From Palsa-504 sp050011155 (GTDB taxonomy: Bacteria > Actinomycetota > Actinomycetes > Streptosporangiales > Streptosporangiaceae), in NCBI GenBank assembly GCA_050011155.1, contig JBEKJP010000045.1, forward strand, positions 29,299 through 93,298: a stretch of DNA of 64,000 bases, written 5' to 3'. Each line of letters begins with the position of its first letter. The stretch's first letter is position 1. Positions 8,005-16,889 of the stretch are shown piece by piece. The translations under genes and the position numbers were made by a program. Under the pieces are notes generated by a model, which ran no database searches, was not told the DNA's origin, and saw nothing but the letters and a program-made list of their open reading frames with translations.

Positions 8005-8229
8005 ATGGACAAGGCGTCCGCGGGCGCTCAGGAAAGTCTTATCGGCAAGGTCGGGCGGATCACGGTGTCCATCCCGGCGGGCGGCCCCGGCGAGGTGCTG
8101 CTGCCGGTGCGCGGCGGGACCGAGGCCTTCGCCGCCCTGTCCGACGAGCCGGTCGCCCGGCACAGCCGGGTCGTGGTCGTGGAGGCCCTGTCCGGCCGCT
8201 CGGTGCTCGTGACCCCCATCCAGTTGTAA
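8005..8229 (+). CDS. Short NfeD-type beta-barrel (OB-fold) protein
   Basis: 74 residues from ATG 8005. The segment ESLIGKVGRITVSIPAGGPG, then EVLLPVRGGTEAFAA and SRVVVVEALSGRSVLVTP, is the soluble C-terminal OB fold of NfeD/YuaF proteins. It has neither the serine-protease domain nor the membrane helices of longer NfeD forms. It ends 15 bases before a flotillin gene, the usual partner of NfeD proteins in membrane microdomain organisation. The upstream part of the same open frame (7429-8004) has no family features and is not included. Confidence 0.75.
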   Translation: MDKASAGAQESLIGKVGRITVSIPAGGPGEVLLPVRGGTEAFAALSDEPVARHSRVVVVEALSGRSVLVTPIQL

Positions 8230-8244
8230 TCTCAGGAGCCTGTC

Positions 8245-9462
8245 ATGTTCTTTTGGCATGTCCCCGCACCCAACGAGGCGCTTCTCATCTCCGGATCGAA
8301 GCGCCAGAGCCAGGGGACGCAGTTCCGCATCGTCACCGGGCACGGCTGTTTCGTGATCCCGGTAAAGCAGAAGGCCCGGGTGCTCTCGCTCGCCCTGCGC
8401 GAGGCGGAGATCGTCGAGGAGTGCATCACCAGCCAGGGCATCCGGCTGAACGTCCGCGCGGTGGCCGCGTTCAAGGTGGGGGATGACCAGGCCTCGATCG
8501 CGAACGCGGCCCGCCGGTTCCTGTCCGAGCAGGACCGGATGGAGGTGCTGGTCGGCCGGGTCTTCGCCGGGCACCTGCGGTCCATCATCGGCGGCCTCAC
8601 CGTCGAGAACATCATCAGGGAGCGCGACCGGGTGGCGCAGGAGGTCAAGGACGGCAGCCACGCCGAGATGGAAAAGCTCGGCATCGTGGTGGACGCGCTG
8701 GAGATCCAGGAGATCGAGGATGGCTCCGGGTACATCGACAACCTGGCCGCCCCGCACGCCGCCAGCGTCGCCAGCCAGGCCCGGATCGCGAAGGCCCACG
8801 CCGACCAGGAAGCGGCCGAACAGGAACTGGCCGCGGCCGCGATGAAGGCCCAGTTCGAACGGGACACGGCCATCAGGCGGGCGGGCTTCGTGGCCGAGAC
8901 GGATCAGGCCCAGGCGGCGGCGGCCCAGGCCGGCCCGCTGGCCCAGGCCCAGGCGGCCCAGCAGGTCATCCAGCAGCAGACCGCGCTGGCCCAGCGGCAG
9001 GCCGAACTGGCCGCGCAGCGCCTGGAGGCCGAGGTCCGCCGCCCGGCCGACGCCGAGGCCTACCGGACCCGCACCCTGGCCGAGGCCGAGCGGGACCAGG
9101 TCCGGTTCGCCGCCGACGCGGAGGCCTACCGGACCCGGGTGCTGGCCGAGGCCCAGGCCGAGGCGATCCGGGCCCGGGCCGAATCGCTGCGGGAAGGAAA
9201 CCAGGAGCTCATCGCGGCCAACCGCCTGATCGAGATCCTGCCGGCCCTGGTCGACGCGACCGCCCGCGGTCTGGCCGACTCCAACCTCACCGTGCTCAAC
9301 GGCACCCAGGGCGTCAACGAGGTCGTCACCGGCCTGGTCGGCCAGGGCCTGTCCATCCTCGACACGCTGAAGAAGTCGACTGCCATGATCGGGGCCCGCC
9401 CCCCGGCCCCGATGACCGTCCCGGTCACCCCGGACGGCAGACTTGTCACTGATGCGACGTAG
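8245..9462 (+). CDS. Flotillin-like SPFH-domain protein
   Basis: 405 residues. An SPFH domain covers about residues 1-165 (NEALLISGSKR, QGIRLNVRAVAAFKVGDD, LTVENIIRERDRVAQEV). It is followed by the flotillin domain, a long alanine/glutamate/glutamine coiled coil of about residues 180-330 with AEAYRTRTLAEAERDQ repeated (AEAYRTRVLAEAQAEA). The start is ATG 8245 after a caggag site. It has no clear N-terminal membrane helix, so attachment is probably by a hairpin or acylation as in other flotillins. It forms an operon with the NfeD-type gene, and its stop lies inside the next gene. Expected role: scaffold of functional membrane microdomains. Confidence 0.88.
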   Translation: MFFWHVPAPNEALLISGSKRQSQGTQFRIVTGHGCFVIPVKQKARVLSLALREAEIVEECITSQGIRLNVRAVAAFKVGDDQASIANAARRFLSEQDRMEVLVGRVFAGHLRSIIGGLTVENIIRERDRVAQEVKDGSHAEMEKLGIVVDALEIQEIEDGSGYIDNLAAPHAASVASQARIAKAHADQEAAEQELAAAAMKAQFERDTAIRRAGFVAETDQAQAAAAQAGPLAQAQAAQQVIQQQTALAQRQAELAAQRLEAEVRRPADAEAYRTRTLAEAERDQVRFAADAEAYRTRVLAEAQAEAIRARAESLREGNQELIAANRLIEILPALVDATARGLADSNLTVLNGTQGVNEVVTGLVGQGLSILDTLKKSTAMIGARPPAPMTVPVTPDGRLVTDAT

Positions 9463-9931
9463 TTCGAGCACGATAGTGGTCCCGGCCGACCCGCTGGCCG
9501 CCGTGGCGGCCCGCTGGGAAGAGATGTGGGACCTGTCGGTGCAGCCGGGCCCGGCCGCCTTCGAGCAGGAGGCGGCCCAGGCCCTGGCCGCGTGGCGGGC
9601 GGGCCGCTTCGAGCTGCCCGACTACTACCTGGCCCTGCAGTCCGGCCAGGATCAGCTCCACAACTTCTACCTGGGCCCGTTGCGCTCGGCCCGGCCGCAC
9701 CGGGTGGTGCTCGTGCCCGCGACCGAGGCGGCCCAGCAGGCCGCGGAGGTCCTGCACGCCCTCGGCTCGCTGCGGCAGGGCCCCTGGTGGCCCGGCCTGG
9801 ACGAGGTGATCGAGACGGCGCGCCGGTTCTACCCGGCCAGCCTGGGCGAACACCCCGTGGCCGAGCGGGACGGCGTCTCCGCCCTCAGCAGCTCGCGGGC
9901 GAACGAGGCGAAGAGCGCCGGCACGCGATAG
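9452..9931 (+). CDS. Hypothetical protein co-transcribed with flotillin
   Basis: 159 residues from ATG 9452, overlapping the flotillin stop by 11 bases; a TTG three codons earlier is a weaker alternative. The protein is soluble, with a predicted helical first half (AVAARWEEMWDLSVQPGPAAF) and DYYLALQSGQDQLHNFYLGP in the middle. No catalytic motif recognised. Its last about 35 codons overlap the 3' end of the convergent HTH remnant (9829-10416), so the true C-terminus could be disturbed. Overlap with flotillin argues for a linked role. Confidence 0.6.
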   Translation: MRRSSSTIVVPADPLAAVAARWEEMWDLSVQPGPAAFEQEAAQALAAWRAGRFELPDYYLALQSGQDQLHNFYLGPLRSARPHRVVLVPATEAAQQAAEVLHALGSLRQGPWWPGLDEVIETARRFYPASLGEHPVAERDGVSALSSSRANEAKSAGTR

Positions 9932-10416
9932 CCGGCCGGCGCCACCTGCAGCAGCCCCCCGTCGACGAGCGTCTCGAGCAGTTCGGCCAGCGACAGCTCA
10001 TGATCAGCCCCGGTACGACCGGCCCGGGCTGGCCCAGGCTGGGCTGCCCCGGGCCGGGCCGGGGGGGTCACGGCCGGCGCCGGGCGCCCCAGGGCCGCGG
10101 CGGTGGCTTCCCAGCGCCGCTGCCATTCGCCGGTGTCGCCGCCGCAGGCGCCGGCATAGGCCAAGGTGACCTGCAGCGAGGGAAAGGTGCTGCCGCCGGC
10201 CGCGGCGGAGAGCACCGACGCGGAGAACAAGGCCGTCCGGGACAGGTCGCGGTAGCTCGGGTAGCCCGCTGCCGCGCGCACCTGGCGCAGCTCATAGGCG
10301 AAGCGAGACAGCGGGCCGTCATCCGGGTCCAGCCGGCGTTCCGGCCGGCCCGGCCCGTGCTGGCCCGGCCCGCTCCGGCGCTCGGCCGGCGTTCCCTCGC
10401 TGCCGCGTCCTGCCAC
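9829..10416 (-). pseudogene. Collapsed HTH/NB-ARC-type regulator (HTH plus terminal winged-helix segment only)
   Basis: About 195 residues from a GTG at 10416. Residues 30-105 (PLSRFAYELRQVRAAAGYPS, SASVLSAAAGGSTFPSLQVT, CGGDTGEWQRRWEA) form the N-terminal HTH domain typical of large actinobacterial XRE/NB-ARC regulators. After a proline-rich linker the frame jumps to LSLAELLETLVDGGLLQVAP, GYRVPALFASFARELLRAE, the winged-helix part that normally follows the NB-ARC ATPase. The whole ATPase (no P-loop) and the repeats after it are missing. The joined frame is open, so a short protein may be made, but it reads as an internal deletion product. Confidence 0.6.
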
Positions 10417-10631
10417 CCGCGTCCCCTGTCCGCCGCCTCCCCGCCGCCCCCAGTATCGGCGCGCCGCTCTTACGGCAGCCTTATTTTCCACTGAACGACG
10501 AGGCCAGGAGCCCGGCGGATTGATTGGTTGACCGGTTCTCACGTCGCTTTCTTCCGGTCAATTCCGCGGGTTGCTTGGCTGCTCCTCGGGGCCTCGACTG
10601 GGGTGCCATGGGGAGCTGAGGGGAAAGATCT

Positions 10632-11774
10632 ATGTCTCGACGATGGAAATGGGCGGCGGGTGCCGTGCTCACGGGCGCGCTTGTCGTCCCGGTCAGCCTT
10701 GTCCCGGCTGGCACCGCCTACGCCGCCGGCGGCTGGACGCCGGTGGGTGTCCCGGCGACCGGCAACAACGTCAGCCTGAACGGGGTGTCCGCACGAACCG
10801 CGACGGACGCGTGGGCGGTCGGCCAGCAGTTCGCGGCGGCCGGGCAGGCGCCGCCGCCGCCCGTCACCTACCACTGGAACGGCACTGCCTGGTCGCTGGT
10901 CAGCACGCCCGCCCTCGGCGTGAACAGCGCGCTGCTCGCGGTCAGCGCCAGCAGCGCCACCGACGCGTGGGCGGTCGGCTTCGAGGTCCTGCGACCGCGT
11001 CAGCGCCAGACCCTGCTCGAGCACTGGAATGGGACAGCCTGGTCGGTGGACGCCGCCGACTCGGTCAGCGGTTCCGCCGTCCAGCTGAGCGCCGTCACCG
11101 ACCTGAGCGCGTCGAACGCCTACGCGGTGGGCATCGGCGCGGCCGGTCCGCTGCTCGAGCACTGGAACGGGACCAGCTGGAGCCCGGTGACGCTGCCTGA
11201 CCCCGCCTTCAATGTCGGTCCCGGGCAAGCCATCTCCGCATCGTCGGCCAGCGACATCTGGGTCGTCGGGACCACATCCGCCCCCGCGACCGGGCAGGCG
11301 GTCGCCGAGGCGATTCACTTCAACGGCAGCGCCTGGGCGGTCGTGCCGATGGCGCAGCCCGGCGCGAACACCCCGGCCATCGCCGCGGTGACCGCGATCG
11401 CCGCGGGGAACGCCTGGGCCGTCGGCGAGGACATCGGGGCCACGTCGGCCGTCGGGGGGAGCACGCTGACCGAGCACTGGAACGGCTCCTCGTGGAGCAT
11501 CGTGCCCAGCCCCACGCCCGGCGCGGATCCCGGCCTGACCGGCGTGGCGGCCAGGTCCGCCAGTGACGTTTACGCCGTCGGGACCGGTCTGCCGAGCGTC
11601 AACGGCGGTCCTGAGCAGGCGCTGATCCTGCGCTGGAACGGCACGAGCTGGGCCGACGACACCGGCGGCACCATCAGCGGGTCGCTGGCGGCGGCGGCCA
11701 CCTTCCCCGGCTCGGCCCGGGAGTGGGCCGTCGGCTTCAGCGGCGGCCAGGGGCTGGCGCTCAGCCACGGCTGA
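10632..11774 (+). CDS. Secreted seven-bladed beta-propeller protein
   Basis: 380 residues. A signal peptide spans residues 1-34 (MSRRWKWAAGAVLTGALVVP, cleavage near AYAA). The mature part repeats a unit of about 45 residues with the signature DAWAVG followed by LLEHWNGTAWS. The AVG element occurs seven times (variants NAYAVG, DIWVVG, DVYAVG, EWAVG) and the WNG.xW element six times, fitting a closed seven-bladed propeller. A gaggggaaa ribosome site precedes ATG 10632. Propellers of this kind are common secreted proteins in actinobacteria, and no enzymatic residues are evident. It is convergent with the SARP gene across a strong hairpin. Confidence 0.75.
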   Translation: MSRRWKWAAGAVLTGALVVPVSLVPAGTAYAAGGWTPVGVPATGNNVSLNGVSARTATDAWAVGQQFAAAGQAPPPPVTYHWNGTAWSLVSTPALGVNSALLAVSASSATDAWAVGFEVLRPRQRQTLLEHWNGTAWSVDAADSVSGSAVQLSAVTDLSASNAYAVGIGAAGPLLEHWNGTSWSPVTLPDPAFNVGPGQAISASSASDIWVVGTTSAPATGQAVAEAIHFNGSAWAVVPMAQPGANTPAIAAVTAIAAGNAWAVGEDIGATSAVGGSTLTEHWNGSSWSIVPSPTPGADPGLTGVAARSASDVYAVGTGLPSVNGGPEQALILRWNGTSWADDTGGTISGSLAAAATFPGSAREWAVGFSGGQGLALSHG

Positions 11775-11804
11775 CCGCCGCCGGCTAACCCGGCGGCGTC
11801 AGGG

Positions 11805-11846
11805 CGCACCGTTTCCCGGCCAGTGGGGGGCCGGGAAACGGTGCGC
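11805..11846. terminator. Bidirectional terminator-like hairpin
   Basis: Perfect 16-bp arms gcgcaccgtttcccgg (11805-11820) and ccgggaaacggtgcgc (11831-11846) around a 10-base loop. It sits between the convergent propeller gene and SARP gene; the right arm touches the SARP stop codon. The stem is very stable and is placed to stop transcription from both sides. Confidence 0.85.
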
Positions 11847-14800
11847 TACACCATGACCGGGCGGGATCGCGGCCCGGCGGCGGCGCGGGCGCAGTCGCCG
11901 AGCCCGGCCCGGGCGCGTGCCTGCTCGTGCCGGTCGCCGATCTGGCCGGTCAGCGCCAGGGCCTCGGCGTAGTACGCCCGGGCCGGGCCAGGCCTGCCGG
12001 TGGCGAGCAGCACGTCGCCGAGGCCGTTCAGCGCCTCGGCCTCGCCCGCCCGCTCGCCGATCTCGCGGAACAGGCTCAGCGCCAGCTCCTGATAGCGGCC
12101 GGCCTCCCGGTAGCGGCCCCGTCGGCAGGCCACCGAGCCGAGGTCGGTCAGCGCCGTGGCCTCGCCGGTGCGGTAGCCGTCCTCGCGGAACAGCGCCAGG
12201 GCCCGCTCGAGGTACTCGGCAGCCTGCCGGTGGTCCCCGAGCCGCCCGTCGACCATGCCGAGGTTGCCCAGGGCGTGCCCCTCGTTGGAACGGTCGCCCG
12301 CGTCCTGGAACAGCGCCATGGCCTGCCGGAAACAACCGGCCGCGTGCGGGTAGCGGCCCTGCCGCCACGCCACCAGGCCGAGGCCGTTCAGCGCGTGGGC
12401 CTCGCCGAGCCGGTCGCCGATCTCGCGGAACAGGGCCAGCGCCTGCCGTCCCTGTCCGGCCGCCTCCGGGTAGCGGCCCTGCCGGCAGTCGCCGGAGGCC
12501 AGGTTGGTCAGCGCCAGTCCCTCGCCGAGCCGGTCGCCGATCTCGCGGAACAGCGTCAGGGCCTGCCTCAGGTCGCCGGCGGCCTGCGGGTAGCGGCCCA
12601 GGCGGTAGTCGACGATGCCGAGGTAGTTCAGCGCGTATGCCTCGCCGGCCTGGTCGCCGGCCTGGCGGGCGGCCCGGCAGGCGTGGGTGTGCACCGTGAC
12701 GGCATCGCAGTAATGGCCGGTCTCGAGGTAGCGCCGCAGGATGCCGGACAGCCGGGTGGCGTGGCCGGCCCAGCCCTGGCCCGCGGTGTACTCGGCCATC
12801 CTGACCATGACGGCGCGTTCGGCGTCGAGCCAGGCGCGGGCGGCCGCCGGGTCGGCCACGGCCGGGAGCGTCGCCGCGGGTACCAGGACCCGGGGCCGGT
12901 GGCCCCGCTCCGCGGGGACCAGCGTGTCCATCGCCGCGGCCGCGGCGGCCAGGTAGTAGTCGAACAGGCGGGTAAGCGCGTCGCTCCGGGCCGCGGCCGC
13001 GGGGCCGGCCAGCTCTCTGGCGTAGGCGCGGAGCAGGTCGTGCATCCCGAAGCGGCCCGGGCCGGCCGGATGGATCAGGTGACCGCGGGCGAGCAGGCGG
13101 AGCAGGCCGTCGGCCGCTTCCACGGTGACGCCGGTAAGCGCGGCCGTGGCCAGCGCGTCCAGGTCGGGTCCGGGGTGCAGGCCGATCAGCCGGAACGCCC
13201 GTCCGGCCGCCGCGGGCAGGTGCCGGCAGGACCAGGAGAATACGCCGCGCACCGCGGTCCGCAGGTCGCCGCCGGCGTCGAGCAGGTCGAGCCGCTGCTG
13301 CTCGTCGGCCAGCTCCTCGGCCAGCTGGGCTAGGCCGAGGGCGGGCCGCGCGGCGGCGAGCTCCGCCGCTACCCGCAGCGCCAGCGGCAGCCGCGCGCAC
13401 TGCCCGGCCAGCGTTACCGCCGCCGCGGGCTCGGCGTCCACGCGCGTGCCGACCAGCTCGCGTAGCAGGGTCACGGCGTCGTCCGCGGGCATCAGGTCCA
13501 GGTCCAGGCGCTGGGCCCCGTGCCGGACCACCAGCCCGGCGAGGGAGTCGCGGCTGGTCACCAGCACCACGCAGGACGGCGTGCCGGGCAGCAGCGGCCA
13601 GACCTGCTCCACCGCCGAGGCGTTGTCGAGCACGATCAGCATCCGCCGCCCGTCTACCAGGCTGCGGTAGCTGGCCGCGCGTTCGTCCGCGTCGGCCGGG
13701 ACGTCCCGGTCGGCTACGCCGAGTGACCGCAGCAGCCGCGCCAGCGCGTCGTCCGCCGCGAGGGGATCGTCCGGGTCGTAGCCGCGCAGGTTGACGTAGA
13801 GCTGCCCGTCTGGGAAGGCGTCCCTGACCCGGTGTCCCCAGTACACCGCCAGCGCGGTCTTGCCGACTCCGGCGCTCCCGGCCACGGCGCAGACCGGCAC
13901 CGCCGCCGGGCCATCACCGGACGGGCCATCACCGGCCCCGGCCAGGAGCCGGTCGAGCTCAGCCAGCTCGGCCGTCCGGCCGACGAACGTGCCCGGGTCC
14001 CCGGGAAGCTCCCGCGGTACTGGCACCGGCGCTGGCACCGGCACCGGCACTGGCACCGGCACCGGCACGCGCTCGTTCGCCCGGTCGCGTCCCGGTACGG
14101 GGTCGAGGGCGGCGTCGGCGGTGAGGATCTGCTGGTGCAGGCGCTGCAGCTCGGGGCCGGGATCGAGGCCCAGCTGGCCGGCCAGCACGCGGCGGGCGTC
14201 CGCGAACGCGGCCAGCGCGTCGGCGGGGCGGCCGGACCGGTACAGCGCCAGCATCAGCTGGGCGCGGAACCGCTCCCGCAGCGGGTACTGGCGGATCAGC
14301 GCGGCCAGCTCGGCCACGGCCTGATGCTGGCCGCCCAGCGCGAGCAGGAGGTCGATGCGGTCCCCGGTCGCGGTCTGCCGCAGCTCCTCGAGCCGGGCCC
14401 GCTCGATGTCGGCCCACGGGCCGGGCAGCCCGGCCAGCGGGACGCCCTGCCACAGCCCCAGGGCCGTCTCGAGCGACCGGGCGGCGGCGGCCGTCTTCCC
14501 GTCCGCAGCCAGCGTGCGCGCGTCGGCTAGGTGCCGATCCAGCACCTCGGTGTCCGGCTGGCCGGACGCCAGCCACAGCAGGTACCCGGCCCCGGTGGTC
14601 GCCAGGACCTGGCCGGGCGCCCCGCGGAGCCGCCGCGGCTCCAGTACCCGGCGCAGTCCGCACACGTAGACGTGCACGCTATTCACCGCGCTGGCCGGCG
14701 GCCCGGCGTCCCACACCCCGTCGATGAGCTCGCTGCGGGACACGGCCCGGCGGGCGTACCGTGCCAGCATCGCGAACACGGCCCGCCGCCGCGGCCCGCC

Positions 14801-14881
14801 GAGTTCGGCTTCTTCCTCGCCCCGCCAGGCCCGTACTGGCCCGAGCAACTGCACCCGCAGCTCAGCCGCCTGCTCGCTCAC
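11846..14881 (-). CDS. SARP-type regulator with BTAD, NB-ARC and TPR domains (AfsR-like)
   Basis: 1011 residues. Residues 1-95 form an OmpR-like winged helix (LGGPRRRAVFAMLARYARRA, SVHVYVCGLRRVLEP) and 100-255 the bacterial transcriptional activation domain (FRAQLMLALYRSGRPADALA). A Pro-Val repeat linker near residues 275-295 is encoded by GGCACC repeats at 14021-14068. An NB-ARC ATPase follows with P-loop AGSAGVGKTAL near residue 335 and MLIVLDNAS. The C-terminal 320 residues are tandem TPRs (GDRLGEGLALTNLASGDCRQ is one of eight or so). AfsR-like proteins activate secondary-metabolite or development genes and are gated by ATP and phosphorylation. The start is GTG 14881. It lies 90 bases downstream of the P450 gene. 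Confidence 0.92.
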   Translation of the reverse strand: MSEQAAELRVQLLGPVRAWRGEEEAELGGPRRRAVFAMLARYARRAVSRSELIDGVWDAGPPASAVNSVHVYVCGLRRVLEPRRLRGAPGQVLATTGAGYLLWLASGQPDTEVLDRHLADARTLAADGKTAAAARSLETALGLWQGVPLAGLPGPWADIERARLEELRQTATGDRIDLLLALGGQHQAVAELAALIRQYPLRERFRAQLMLALYRSGRPADALAAFADARRVLAGQLGLDPGPELQRLHQQILTADAALDPVPGRDRANERVPVPVPVPVPVPAPVPVPRELPGDPGTFVGRTAELAELDRLLAGAGDGPSGDGPAAVPVCAVAGSAGVGKTALAVYWGHRVRDAFPDGQLYVNLRGYDPDDPLAADDALARLLRSLGVADRDVPADADERAASYRSLVDGRRMLIVLDNASAVEQVWPLLPGTPSCVVLVTSRDSLAGLVVRHGAQRLDLDLMPADDAVTLLRELVGTRVDAEPAAAVTLAGQCARLPLALRVAAELAAARPALGLAQLAEELADEQQRLDLLDAGGDLRTAVRGVFSWSCRHLPAAAGRAFRLIGLHPGPDLDALATAALTGVTVEAADGLLRLLARGHLIHPAGPGRFGMHDLLRAYARELAGPAAAARSDALTRLFDYYLAAAAAAMDTLVPAERGHRPRVLVPAATLPAVADPAAARAWLDAERAVMVRMAEYTAGQGWAGHATRLSGILRRYLETGHYCDAVTVHTHACRAARQAGDQAGEAYALNYLGIVDYRLGRYPQAAGDLRQALTLFREIGDRLGEGLALTNLASGDCRQGRYPEAAGQGRQALALFREIGDRLGEAHALNGLGLVAWRQGRYPHAAGCFRQAMALFQDAGDRSNEGHALGNLGMVDGRLGDHRQAAEYLERALALFREDGYRTGEATALTDLGSVACRRGRYREAGRYQELALSLFREIGERAGEAEALNGLGDVLLATGRPGPARAYYAEALALTGQIGDRHEQARARAGLGDCARAAAGPRSRPVMV

Positions 14882-14971
14882 CCCATCGCCCCCAGCTCAG
14901 GCCTGGTCCGGAGCGGACGCGCGCACACCGGTCCCACCTAGGACACGAGCGTGCCCCCGGGACGGTTCAGC

Positions 14972-16201
14972 TCAGCGGGCGGTGCCAAGCGACACCGGCA
15001 GGTGCGCCGGGCCGCGCAGGTTGATCCGGCCGTTCCAGGTCGGCTCGCCGTCAAGTGCCAGCGCGGGGAACCGCGTGACCAGCCGGTCCAGCGCGATCGC
15101 GGCCTCCATCCGGGCCAGCGACGCGCCCAGGCAGTGGTGCGGCCCGGCGCCGAACGAGACGTGCTGCCGCGCGTTCTCCCGGTCGATCCGCAACTGGCCG
15201 GCGTCGGGACCGAAGCAGGCCTCGTCCCGGTTGGCCGAGCCGAGCAGGGCCAAGACGAACGACCCGGCCGGGATCGTCACGTCGCCGAAGCTCGCGGGCT
15301 CCAGGGTGATCCGCCTGGTCGCCTGGACCGGGCTGTCGTAGCGCAGCATCTCCTCCACCGCGTTGCCCACCAGGGCCGGCTCGGCGCGCAGCCGCGCGAG
15401 CTGGTCCGGGTGCCGCAGCAGGGCCAGCGTCCCGCCCGCGATGAGGTTGACCGTCGTCTCGTGCCCGGCGATGTACAGCAGCAGCGTCTGCGAGATCAGC
15501 TCCTCTTCGCCCAGCACGTCGCCGTCGTCCTCGGCGTTGATGAGCGCGGTGAGCAGGTCACCGGCCGGATGGGCGCGCTTCCACGCGATCATCTCCGCGG
15601 CGATCTGGGTCAGCTCAGCGTCGGCCTCGACGATGGCCGCCGCCGTGGCCGGGTCGTTGACCGGCTCCAGCGAGCGGACCACGGTCCCGCTCAGCTGCCT
15701 GATCCGCTCGTGGTCGGCCGGCGGCGTGCCGAGCATCTCGCCGATCACCGCGAACGGCAGCGGGAAGGCCAGCGCGTCGACCAGGTCGACCTGACTGTTG
15801 TCCTGTGCGGCGTCGAGCATCTCGTCGACCAGGCCGGTGATGCGCGGGCGCAGCGCCTCGACCGCCCGCGGCGTAAACGCCTTCGACACCAGCCGGCGCA
15901 GCCGGGTGTGGTCCGGCGGGTCGCGGTCGAGCATGGACCGGGCCTGGGAGCGTTGTGTCTCCTCGCCGAACATCTGCTCGCGCAGCGCGAGCAGATCGCG
16001 GTCGATGATGTTGCGGTCCTCGACCGACATGTTCGCCCGCAGCAGCGCGGATATGTCCTCGTAGCGCGTCAGCAGCCAGAACCCGAGCGGGTTCCGCCCG
16101 GCGGGCGCGTCGGCCCGCAGCGCGGCGTACTGGGGGTAGGGGTCGTCGGTGAAACCGGGGGCGAACGGGTCGAACACCGGCGGGGGCATGGTCTGGGACA
16201 T
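14972..16201 (-). CDS. Cytochrome P450 (bacterial class I type)
   Basis: 409 residues from ATG 16201, chosen because ggag lies 8 bases upstream; ATG 16219 is possible. It has the I-helix oxygen-activation motif AGHETT, the K-helix ExxR (EEMLRYDSPVQ), and the heme-binding loop FGAGPHHCLG with the cysteine ligand near residue 357. The protein is soluble and of normal length. It would need a ferredoxin and reductase, neither of which is encoded nearby. It is divergent from a TetR gene, which probably represses it, and lies just upstream of the SARP gene on the same strand. Substrate unknown. Confidence 0.92.
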   Translation of the reverse strand: MSQTMPPPVFDPFAPGFTDDPYPQYAALRADAPAGRNPLGFWLLTRYEDISALLRANMSVEDRNIIDRDLLALREQMFGEETQRSQARSMLDRDPPDHTRLRRLVSKAFTPRAVEALRPRITGLVDEMLDAAQDNSQVDLVDALAFPLPFAVIGEMLGTPPADHERIRQLSGTVVRSLEPVNDPATAAAIVEADAELTQIAAEMIAWKRAHPAGDLLTALINAEDDGDVLGEEELISQTLLLYIAGHETTVNLIAGGTLALLRHPDQLARLRAEPALVGNAVEEMLRYDSPVQATRRITLEPASFGDVTIPAGSFVLALLGSANRDEACFGPDAGQLRIDRENARQHVSFGAGPHHCLGASLARMEAAIALDRLVTRFPALALDGEPTWNGRINLRGPAHLPVSLGTAR

Positions 16202-16236
16202 GACGGCGGCTCCAGTCATTCACATGCACCGTGCTT

Positions 16237-16265
16237 TTCACATACACGGAGTATGTTACTACACT
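16237..16265 (+). promoter_or_regulatory. Leaderless promoter and overlapping operator of the TetR gene
   Basis: ttcaca (16237-16242) and tacact (16260-16265) are separated by 17 bases and match a sigma-70-like -35/-10 pair. The ATG follows only 6 bases after the -10, implying a leaderless transcript. The palindrome acatacacggagtatgt (16240-16256, 6-bp arms) lies between the two boxes. It is a fitting operator for the TetR protein, and would also lie in the promoter region of the divergent P450. Confidence 0.6.
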
Positions 16266-16271
16266 CTACGT

Positions 16272-16874
16272 ATGCAACAAGTCAGGAGCCGGCGCGAGCT
16301 GTACTCCGAAGCCACCCGGGCGGCCCTGCTCGAGGAGGCCACCCGGCTGTTCGGCACGCGCGGCTACGCCGCGACCTCGCTGGAGGACGTGGCGGCGGCC
16401 AGCCAGGTCACCCGCGGCGCGGTGTACCACCACTTCGACGGCAAGCAGGCCCTGTTCGAGGCGGTGCTGGACGCGCAGGAGACCCGGGCCATCGCGACGA
16501 TCACCGCCGCGGCCACCGCGGCCGACCCGCTGGAGGCGGCGCGCCAGGCCCTCGACGCGTTCCTCGACCAGTGCTGCGATCCGGTCTACGGGCGGCTGGT
16601 GTGGCTGGAGGGGCCGGCCGCGCTGGGCTGGCACCGCTGGCGCGAGTGCGAGCAGAAATACGCCTACGGCCTGGTCGAGCGCTTCATCACCGCGCTGATC
16701 GACGCGGGTTACCTGCCCGACCGGGCCGCGGGCAGCCTCGTCAGGTTCTGCTTCTGGATGCTCGGCGGGGCCGGCCTGGCCCTGGCCGAGGCTCCTGGGG
16801 CCGACCGCCCCCGGGTGCGCGAGGAGTGGCGCTACCTCATCCGCCAGACCATTTCCGGCCTGCGAGCCGGCTGA
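16272..16874 (+). CDS. TetR-family repressor, divergent from P450
   Basis: 200 residues. The N-terminal HTH is clear (TRLFGTRGYAATSLEDVA, SQVTRGAVYHHFDGKQALFE, residues about 20-65), followed by an all-helical ligand domain. The start ATG 16272 has no ribosome site, but a promoter -10 lies 6 bases upstream, fitting leaderless translation. Upstream in-frame codons reach 16149 but run through the promoter and operator. It probably represses itself and the P450; the ligand is unknown. Confidence 0.9.
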   Translation: MQQVRSRRELYSEATRAALLEEATRLFGTRGYAATSLEDVAAASQVTRGAVYHHFDGKQALFEAVLDAQETRAIATITAAATAADPLEAARQALDAFLDQCCDPVYGRLVWLEGPAALGWHRWRECEQKYAYGLVERFITALIDAGYLPDRAAGSLVRFCFWMLGGAGLALAEAPGADRPRVREEWRYLIRQTISGLRAG

Positions 16875-16889
16875 AGTATCCTGCGGCCG

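Noticed and set aside
14021..14068. GGCACC repeats as a separate mobile or regulatory repeat
   Set aside because: They encode the Pro-Val linker of the SARP protein in frame and need no other explanation.
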